DNA of 5,864 nt from Marinibacterium sp039179965 (lineage in GTDB: Bacteria; Pseudomonadota; Alphaproteobacteria; Rhodobacterales; Rhodobacteraceae), in assembly GCA_039179965.1 (NCBI GenBank), contig JBCDEC010000271.1, forward strand, positions 1-5,864. The letters are read 5' to 3'. This document shows, one piece after another, positions 1 through 4,543 of this stretch. The translations under genes and the position numbers were made by a program. The notes below the pieces were generated by a model. That model did no database searches. It was given only the letters and a program-made list of their open reading frames with translations, and was not told the DNA's origin. How positions within the stretch are numbered: the stretch's first letter is position 1; each line of letters opens with the position of its first letter.

Positions 1-1095
1 CCGGGATATCACCCGACACCCTTGCTTGATCTCAAAGGTCTGGCGGGCGAACTGGGTATCGACGCGCTCTATTACAAGGACGAGAGCACGCGGTTCGGGC
101 TGGGCAGTTTCAAGGCGCTCGGCGGGGCCTATGCGGTGGCGCGGCTGTTGCAATCCGAGGTCGCAACCCGGCTGGGGCGTCCGGTGGATATGGCCGAGAT
201 CACGTCGCGCCAGCATGACGATCTGGTGGCCAAGGTCACGGTCTGTTGCGCCACGGACGGAAACCACGGGCGGTCGGTGGCCTGGGGCGCGCAACGGCTT
301 GGCTGTGCCTGCGAGATCTTCCTGCACGAAACCGTCTCGGCCTTTCGCGAAGAGGCGATTGCGGCCTATGGCGCGCAGACGAACCGCTGCGCGGGCAACT
401 ATGACGACAGCGTGCGCATCGCGCAGGAGACAGCCCGAAGCGAGGGATGGTTTGTGGTCTCGGACACGTCCTATCCGGGCTACCGCGAGATTCCCAAGGA
501 TGTGATGCAGGGCTACGAGATCATGGCGGAGGAGGCCTTTGACGCCGTCAGCGCCGTACCCACCCATATCTTCCTGCAAACCGGGGTCGGCGGCATGGCC
601 GCCGCCGTCGTTGCGCAGGCTGTGCGGCGCTGGGGCGCGCGGCGTCCGACGATTGTGCTGTGTGATCCCGATCGCGCCGCGTGCTGGTTCGAGAGCTTTC
701 GCGCGGCAAAACCGGTGGTTGTGGGCGGGGATCTCGACACGCTTATGGCAGGTCTGGCCTGTGGCGAGATCTCGGACCTCGCCTGGGACATTCTGAAGGA
801 CCACGCGGACGGGGCGCTGGCCGTGCCCGATGGGATGGCCGTGGAGGCAATGGTGCGGCTGGCGCGTCCCGCCCTGGGCGATCCGGCGGTGGTGGCTGGC
901 GAAAGCGCGACCGCCGGGCTGGCTGGCCTGCAACTGGTTCTGGCCCATCCTGAAATGCGGACCGAACTGGGCATCGGGCCGCATGCGCAGGTCATGGTCT
1001 TTGGCACCGAAGGAGATACGGATCCAACCGTTTACGAGGCGCTTGTGGGCTGCACGGCCGCACAGGTTCTGGCGGCGTCCGGCGCGACGGGCTAA
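1..1095 (+). CDS. dpaL: 2,3-diaminopropionate ammonia-lyase, 5' end cut by window edge
   Basis: PLP-dependent fold-type II lyase that converts 2,3-diaminopropionate to pyruvate and two ammonia in the cytoplasm. The frame is open from base 1, giving 364 visible residues. The TTG at 22 is not the start, because residues 1-9 (PGYHPTPLL) already match the conserved family N-terminal region. Comparison with the E. coli enzyme (about 398 residues, PLP lysine 77) implies that roughly 35-40 residues lie off the left edge. Visible motifs are FKALGG with the PLP lysine at K38, ATDGNHGR at 84-91 (D86 matches the catalytic Asp120 of E. coli), SDTSYPGY with D155 (matching Asp189), the phosphate-binding glycine loop GVGGM at 195-199, and the family signature FGTEGDTD at 334-341. 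All key residues are present, so it looks functional. A related threonine dehydratase-like lyase is the alternative, but the TEGDTD signature argues for DpaL. It converges on the next gene with only three bases between stop codons. Confidence 0.93.
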   Translation, partial: PGYHPTPLLDLKGLAGELGIDALYYKDESTRFGLGSFKALGGAYAVARLLQSEVATRLGRPVDMAEITSRQHDDLVAKVTVCCATDGNHGRSVAWGAQRLGCACEIFLHETVSAFREEAIAAYGAQTNRCAGNYDDSVRIAQETARSEGWFVVSDTSYPGYREIPKDVMQGYEIMAEEAFDAVSAVPTHIFLQTGVGGMAAAVVAQAVRRWGARRPTIVLCDPDRAACWFESFRAAKPVVVGGDLDTLMAGLACGEISDLAWDILKDHADGALAVPDGMAVEAMVRLARPALGDPAVVAGESATAGLAGLQLVLAHPEMRTELGIGPHAQVMVFGTEGDTDPTVYEALVGCTAAQVLAASGATG

Positions 1096-1098
1096 GCC

Positions 1099-2373
1099 TC
1101 AGAGCCGCAGATCAGACTGCGCGCGCGGCAGGGCGGATTTGAGATCGACGAGAACGCTTTGCGCACGCGCGTAGCGGCGCAGGGCTTCGGCGCCCATCTC
1201 TTTGAACGGGCTGTGCGCCACGGCCAGGATCACGGCGTCATAGCGCCCGGCCTCGGGCTGATCGAGCAGGTCCAGCCCATAGGTCTCGCGCGCGGTGTCT
1301 GCGTCAACAAGCGGGTCATGCACATCCACGGCGACGCCGTAATCTTCCAGTTCATGCACAAGATCGATCACCTTTGTGTTGCGCAGATCCGGGCAGTTTT
1401 CCTTGAAGCTCAGACCCAGCACCAGGGCGCGTGCGCCCACCAGCGTGATCTGGCGGTGCAGCATCGCCTTGACGGTTTTCTGCGCCGCAAAGGCGGCCAT
1501 GCCGTCGTTGATGCGCCGGCCTGCGAGAATGACCTCGGGATGATAGCCAAGAGTCTCGGCCTTGTGCGTCAGGTAATAGGGGTCGACGCCGATGCAATGT
1601 CCGCCCACAAGCCCCGGACGGAACGGCAGAAAGTTCCATTTGGTGCCGGCCGTTTCCAGCACGGCCTGGGTATCAAGACCCATGCGGTCAAAGATGATGG
1701 CCAGTTCGTTGACCAGCGCAATGTTGAGATCACGCTGGGTGTTTTCGATGACCTTTGCGGCCTCGGCCACGCGGATGCTCGGGGCCTTGAAGGTCCCGGC
1801 GGATATGATGCTGGCGTAAAGCTGGTCGACCGTTTCGGCTGTGTCCGGTGTCGAGCCCGAGGTCACCTTGAGGATCGACGAGAGACGATGTTCCCGGTCG
1901 CCGGGGTTGATGCGCTCGGGGCTGTAGCCGCAGAAGAAGTCCTGATTGAAGGTCAGGCCCGAGGCGGATTCGAGGATCGGCACACAGTCTTCCTCGGTCG
2001 CGCCGGGGTAAACGGTGCTCTCATAAATCACCAGATCACCGGGCTGCAGCACGGCGCCAACGGTCTGCGACGCCGCGCGAAGCGGGCCCAGATCGGGCCG
2101 TTTGTGCGCATCGATGGGCGTGGGGACCGTGACAATGTAGATCTGCGCCGCGGCAATCTCGTCAGACGCCGTGGCAAAACGCAGATGCGACGCGGCGCGC
2201 AGCTCTTCGGCCGTGACCTCCTGCGTCAGATCCGTTCCCGCGCGCAGTTGCGCGATGCGCGCCGCATCGATGTCAAAGCCGACCACGGGGCGATTGGTGC
2301 CAAAGGCAACCGCCAGCGGCAGACCGACATAGCCCAGCCCTATGATGGCGATCAGCGGCGGGGCGGGGCTCAA
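1099..2373 (-). CDS. tviB: UDP-N-acetylhexosamine 6-dehydrogenase, TviB/WbpO type
   Basis: NAD-dependent nucleotide-sugar dehydrogenase of the UDP-Glc/GDP-Man dehydrogenase superfamily, oxidising C6 of a UDP-sugar to the uronic acid in the cytoplasm. With the start chosen here it has 424 residues, normal for the family. The order is an N-terminal Rossmann domain (GLGYVGLP at 12-19, acidic D34 after the second strand), YESTVYPG at 118-124, FCGYSPERINPGD at 147-159, the central domain with K207 and N211 (AAKVIENTQRD), catalytic C260 in GGHCIGVDPYYL, and a C-terminal domain with FKENCPDLRNTK at 323-334. The SPERINPGD, AGTKWNFLPFRPG and FKENCPD stretches are typical of the UDP-GlcNAc/GalNAc branch (TviB of Vi capsule, WbpO) rather than UDP-glucose dehydrogenases; exact substrate is inferred. 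I chose TTG at 2373-2371 because it overlaps the upstream stop as TTGA, implying translational coupling. A TTG at 2403 would add ten mostly basic residues not expected in the family. Confidence 0.9.
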   Translation of the reverse strand: MSPAPPLIAIIGLGYVGLPLAVAFGTNRPVVGFDIDAARIAQLRAGTDLTQEVTAEELRAASHLRFATASDEIAAAQIYIVTVPTPIDAHKRPDLGPLRAASQTVGAVLQPGDLVIYESTVYPGATEEDCVPILESASGLTFNQDFFCGYSPERINPGDREHRLSSILKVTSGSTPDTAETVDQLYASIISAGTFKAPSIRVAEAAKVIENTQRDLNIALVNELAIIFDRMGLDTQAVLETAGTKWNFLPFRPGLVGGHCIGVDPYYLTHKAETLGYHPEVILAGRRINDGMAAFAAQKTVKAMLHRQITLVGARALVLGLSFKENCPDLRNTKVIDLVHELEDYGVAVDVHDPLVDADTARETYGLDLLDQPEAGRYDAVILAVAHSPFKEMGAEALRRYARAQSVLVDLKSALPRAQSDLRL

Positions 2374-3401
2374 CGCGCGGACTCGTAATAATCGAGATAC
2401 CAATCGACAAAGGCCTGAATGCCGGCCTCAAAGTTGGTTTCGGGCCGATAGCCCGTCAGGTTCTGCAACAGCGTGGTGTCCGCCCAGGTCGCGGGCACGT
2501 CGCCCGGTTGAATGTCCATGTAGTTGCGAATGGCCGACCGGCCCAGCGACGCCTCAATGGCCTCGATAAAATCCAGCAACCGCACCTTTTGCGAATTGCC
2601 GATATTGACCACCCGGTAGGGCGCCGCAGGGGACAGGCTGTCCCACGCCGGGATCTCGTCGCCATCGCCCGGGCGGACCGGCACCGCATCAATGAGTAGC
2701 CGGATCCCCCGCACAAGGTCATCGACATAGGTGAAGTCGCGATACATCTCGCCGTTGTTGTAGATGTCGATGGGGCGCGCCTTCATGATCCCGTCGACAA
2801 ATTTGAACAACGCCATGTCCGGCCGCCCCCAGGGCCCGTAGACGGTGAAAAAGCGAAACATCGTGGTCGGCAGATCCCAGAGATGGGCGTAGGAATGCCC
2901 CATGGCCTCGGTGGCCTTCTTTGTTGCCGCGTAGATGGTCAGCGGCGTGTCGGCCTTGTCGGTCTCCGCGTAGGGCATGTCGGTATTTGCGCCGTAGACC
3001 GAAGAGGTGGACGCCATCAGCAGGTGTTTGACCGCGTGGGTGCGCGCAATCTCCATCACGTTGAAGGTGCCCACCACATTGGCGTTGATATACTCCCGTG
3101 GCGCCTCGAGGCTGTGGCGCACGCCCGCCTGCGCGGCCAGATGCACGATCACGTCAGGTTCGATCTGATCGGCCACGTCCTGCAGCGCCTGCGCATCCTC
3201 CAGCATGGCTTCGGTGGTGGAAAACCCCGGTTTTTGCAAAAGGATCGCCTGTCTGCGCCGCTTGAGGGCCACGTCGTAATAGGCGGTCATGCCATCATAG
3301 CCTTGGACGGTAAACCCGGCGTCCAGAAGCTGCCGGCAGAGGTGAAACCCCACAAAGCCCGCGCTTCCGGTCACCAGAACGGTTTTGAACGTGGAGGTCA
3401 T
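2370..3401 (-). CDS. NAD-dependent epimerase, UDP-glucuronate 4-epimerase (CapI/LpsL) type
   Basis: Extended short-chain dehydrogenase/reductase that inverts C4 of a UDP-uronic acid (UDP-GlcA to UDP-GalA in the best-known members). It has 343 residues, typical for the family. The N-terminal NAD-binding motif TGSAGFVG is at 11-18, with D36 ending the second strand. A Ser/Thr cluster in STSSVYG (131-137) and the YxxxK pair Y157/K161 form the catalytic set. MFRFFTVYGPWGRPDMALFKF at 181-201 and MYRDFTYVDDLVRGI at 219-233 are the strongest clues, being characteristic of the UDP-glucuronate 4-epimerase group rather than GalE. The ATG at 3401 is chosen because the Rossmann strand begins a few residues later; an upstream TTG at 3464 would add 21 unlikely residues. 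The Shine-Dalgarno match is poor. It sits 99 bases after the YdcF-like gene and overlaps the dehydrogenase by four bases, so the two probably act in sequence. If the dehydrogenase makes an N-acetylated uronic acid, the epimerase may be of TviC-like specificity instead. Confidence 0.88.
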   Translation of the reverse strand: MTSTFKTVLVTGSAGFVGFHLCRQLLDAGFTVQGYDGMTAYYDVALKRRRQAILLQKPGFSTTEAMLEDAQALQDVADQIEPDVIVHLAAQAGVRHSLEAPREYINANVVGTFNVMEIARTHAVKHLLMASTSSVYGANTDMPYAETDKADTPLTIYAATKKATEAMGHSYAHLWDLPTTMFRFFTVYGPWGRPDMALFKFVDGIMKARPIDIYNNGEMYRDFTYVDDLVRGIRLLIDAVPVRPGDGDEIPAWDSLSPAAPYRVVNIGNSQKVRLLDFIEAIEASLGRSAIRNYMDIQPGDVPATWADTTLLQNLTGYRPETNFEAGIQAFVDWYLDYYESAR

Positions 3402-3457
3402 TGGGATCGTGGCACCGGTCAGAAGCTTGCGCCGTTGGGTATCGTCCGCCGCCCTCG

Positions 3458-3479
3458 GGCGCAAGACATGCTTTGCGCC
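3458..3479 (-). repeat. perfect 7-bp stem-loop between the YdcF-like gene and the epimerase
   Basis: GGCGCAA at 3458-3464 and TTGCGCC at 3473-3479 are exact inverted copies separated by eight bases. The hairpin lies in the 99-base gap after the YdcF-like stop codon and about 57 bases before the epimerase ATG. There is no T-run on either side, so it is not a standard intrinsic terminator. It could be an mRNA-processing or stability hairpin, a weak attenuator, or chance in GC-rich DNA. The structure is seen directly; any function is inferred. Confidence 0.45.
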
Positions 3480-3500
3480 AGGCGCCGGCCGCAGGGTGGC

Positions 3501-4283
3501 TCAGCGCCCGGTGAGCCCATAGGCCAGTTGGCCGACCCACTCCTTGATCCCGATGTTGAGCGCGGTGAGATGGCCCGCGAGGTTCCAGGTGATGTCGTCG
3601 GAAAAGCGGGTGGTGCGGAAATCCACCGGATAGGCGATCATCTCGGGCCATCCGGCGCGCTCGAAGCTGCGCATCGCGCGCGGCATGTGATACGCGCTGG
3701 TGACCAGAACCCAGCGCGCGCCCGGCGCAGGATCGGCCAGCGCATGGCTCAGCCTGGCATTTTCCGCGGTGTTGCGCGACACGCCCTCCATGAGCAACCG
3801 GTCGGGAGCGACACCCTGGGCCTGAAAAATCAGACGGGCGGCCTGGGCCTCTGAGGGGGTCTCATCGATCAGGCCGCGCACCCGACCATCGCCCCCCGTG
3901 AAGAGCAGCAGGGCATCGGGGTGCTGGCGGGCGAGTTCGGCGGCCAGAACATAGCGTTCAGAGCCATCCTTGAGCTGCGGCTGATGCCAGTGCGCGGTGC
4001 CCGAGGCGTCTTCGCTGCCCCCCAGCACGACAATGCCGTCAATCTCATCCAGATCCGCTGCCACCGGATAGCGGTGTTCCAGCGGGGCCAGCAGAAGATG
4101 CCCAAGCGGCAGAACGGTGACCACAAGGACGAGGCTCACAAGCGTCGCGCTCAATCCCAGCGCCAGGCGATGGCGCGCGCGCCATGTGGCGATCAAAACG
4201 GCGACACTTACCAGCAAGATCAGCGTGTCGGCGCGCAGCAGCGCTCCGATCCCCTTGGAGGCGATGAAAAAGAGCGTGTCCAT
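3501..4283 (-). CDS. two-pass membrane protein with YdcF/ElyC (DUF218) domain
   Basis: Membrane-anchored DUF218 protein of 260 residues, the size of ElyC-like members. Two hydrophobic stretches, about 18-34 and 41-65, are separated by a short basic loop (WRARHR) and predict two transmembrane helices. The DUF218 domain follows from about 82 to 215, with IVVLGGS at 84-90, FTGGDG at 128-133, SEAQAA at 144-149, SRNTAENA at 169-176 and VTSAYHMPRAM at 194-204, all family hallmarks. The domain's biochemical activity is not settled. E. coli ElyC is linked to envelope integrity and undecaprenyl-phosphate/peptidoglycan metabolism, which fits the neighbouring nucleotide-sugar genes. ATG at 4283 is chosen because GGAGG lies seven bases upstream; the in-frame TTG at 4301 would put that ribosome site inside the gene. 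It is the first gene of the minus-strand block and diverges from glnT across 260 bases. A specific role in polysaccharide export or lipid-carrier recycling is inference. Confidence 0.87.
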   Translation of the reverse strand: MDTLFFIASKGIGALLRADTLILLVSVAVLIATWRARHRLALGLSATLVSLVLVVTVLPLGHLLLAPLEHRYPVAADLDEIDGIVVLGGSEDASGTAHWHQPQLKDGSERYVLAAELARQHPDALLLFTGGDGRVRGLIDETPSEAQAARLIFQAQGVAPDRLLMEGVSRNTAENARLSHALADPAPGARWVLVTSAYHMPRAMRSFERAGWPEMIAYPVDFRTTRFSDDITWNLAGHLTALNIGIKEWVGQLAYGLTGR

Positions 4284-4290
4284 GACAGGG

Positions 4291-4295
4291 CCTCC
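4291..4295 (-). promoter_or_regulatory. Shine-Dalgarno site GGAGG of the YdcF-like gene
   Basis: The minus strand reads GGAGG, then seven bases (CCCTGTC), then ATG at 4283-4281. This near-ideal spacing decides the start in favour of that ATG over the TTG at 4301, which would encode the ribosome site itself. It is the clearest ribosome-binding site in the window. Confidence 0.8.
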
Positions 4296-4314
4296 GGCCA
4301 ACTGAACGTTCCGT

Positions 4315-4333
4315 TGACCCGCGCTCTGGGTCA
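4315..4333. promoter_or_regulatory. inverted repeat TGACCC-N7-GGGTCA, possible operator
   Basis: Exact 6-bp half-sites TGACCC (4315-4320) and GGGTCA (4328-4333) flank a 7-base spacer. It lies 32 bases upstream of the YdcF-like ATG, where a repressor site or the 5' leader of that gene would be. The spacing suits a dimeric regulator contacting one DNA face, but no known regulator consensus was recognised. It could also form a small hairpin in the YdcF-like leader RNA. Confidence 0.35.
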
Positions 4334-4348
4334 GTCAGGGCTTCAGTG

Positions 4349-4368
4349 CAAGCCAAAAGGGTGGCTTG
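4349..4368. promoter_or_regulatory. inverted repeat CAAGCCA-N6-TGGCTTG, possible operator or hairpin
   Basis: Exact 7-bp arms CAAGCCA (4349-4355) and TGGCTTG (4362-4368) enclose AAAGGG. It is followed directly by the 8-bp palindrome TGGCGCCA at 4367-4374, which shares its last bases. No T-run follows on either strand, so it does not look like an intrinsic terminator, and none is expected between divergent genes. A dimeric regulator site is the likeliest reading, but this is inference. Confidence 0.4.
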
Positions 4369-4409
4369 GCGCCATTGGCGTGCAGCGAAGTGCCGAGGCT
4401 TTGGGCGAC

Positions 4410-4419
4410 ATGCGCGCAT
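4410..4419. repeat. 10-bp perfect palindrome ATGCGCGCAT
   Basis: A self-complementary 10-mer lying just before the 4421-4443 inverted repeat in the divergent intergenic region. Such palindromes arise by chance fairly often in GC-rich DNA. It is listed because it is one of several symmetric elements packed into about 130 bases. Confidence 0.3.
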
Positions 4420-4420
4420 C

Positions 4421-4443
4421 GGATCGCGAAAGCCGGGCGATCC
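4421..4443. promoter_or_regulatory. inverted repeat GGATCGC-N9-GCGATCC, possible operator or leader stem
   Basis: Exact 7-bp arms at 4421-4427 and 4437-4443 with a 9-base spacer. The site is centred about 112 bases before the glnT ATG, so it could be an upstream activator or repressor site for glnT, or a stem in a long leader. It does not match the NtrC consensus (TGCAC with a symmetric GTGCA partner). The symmetry is seen; the role is inferred. Confidence 0.4.
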
Positions 4444-4488
4444 ATCCGCCTGCTGTTGTGGGTCCCGGTGTCGCTTGATCAACTGCCC

Positions 4489-4507
4489 CCGGGTGGAGGA
4501 CGCCCGG
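4489..4507 (+). promoter_or_regulatory. stem-loop CCGGG-N9-CCCGG with GGAGG in the loop, glnT leader
   Basis: Arms CCGGG (4489-4493) and CCCGG (4503-4507) enclose a 9-base loop TGGAGGACG. The loop carries a Shine-Dalgarno-like GGAGG, yet no start codon follows at a usable distance and the glnT ATG is 44 bases further on. It may be an RNA leader structure if transcription starts upstream, or only chance. The sequence immediately before the glnT ATG has just a weak purine run (GAAAGA). Confidence 0.3.
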
Positions 4508-4543
4508 ACCAAGACGATCAGCACAGACAAGACGAAAGACATT

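Noticed and set aside
22..24. TTG as the start of the diaminopropionate ammonia-lyase
   Set aside because: The frame is open to base 1 and conserved residues lie before it, so the gene is cut by the window edge rather than starting here.
1159..2388. Long 409-residue open frame on the plus strand opposite the dehydrogenase
   Set aside because: It is the antisense of a gene with unmistakable family motifs. Its translation is rich in Arg, Gly, His and Gln without recognisable domains, as expected of a shadow frame in GC-rich DNA.
2883..3854. 323-residue open frame on the plus strand spanning the epimerase, the gap and the YdcF-like gene
   Set aside because: It runs antisense to two genes with clear motifs and has shadow-like composition, rich in Gly, Arg and His.
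4367..4387. Possible sigma-54 promoter around TTGGCGCCATTGGCGTGCA
   Set aside because: The GG and GC dinucleotides are not separated by the required ten bases, and the consensus TGGCAC-N5-TTGC is not met.
4475..4482. Palindrome TTGATCAA as an FNR/FixK-type site
   Set aside because: The half-sites resemble TTGAT and ATCAA, but the four-base spacer of a real site is missing.
4493..4495. In-frame GTG as an earlier start for glnT
   Set aside because: The added residues have no resemblance to the family, and no ribosome site lies before it; the ATG at 4544 fits the family N-terminus.
4510..4535. Short direct repeat CAAGACGA at 4510-4517 and 4528-4535 before glnT
   Set aside because: Only two 8-base copies; too little to distinguish from chance or to assign to any element.
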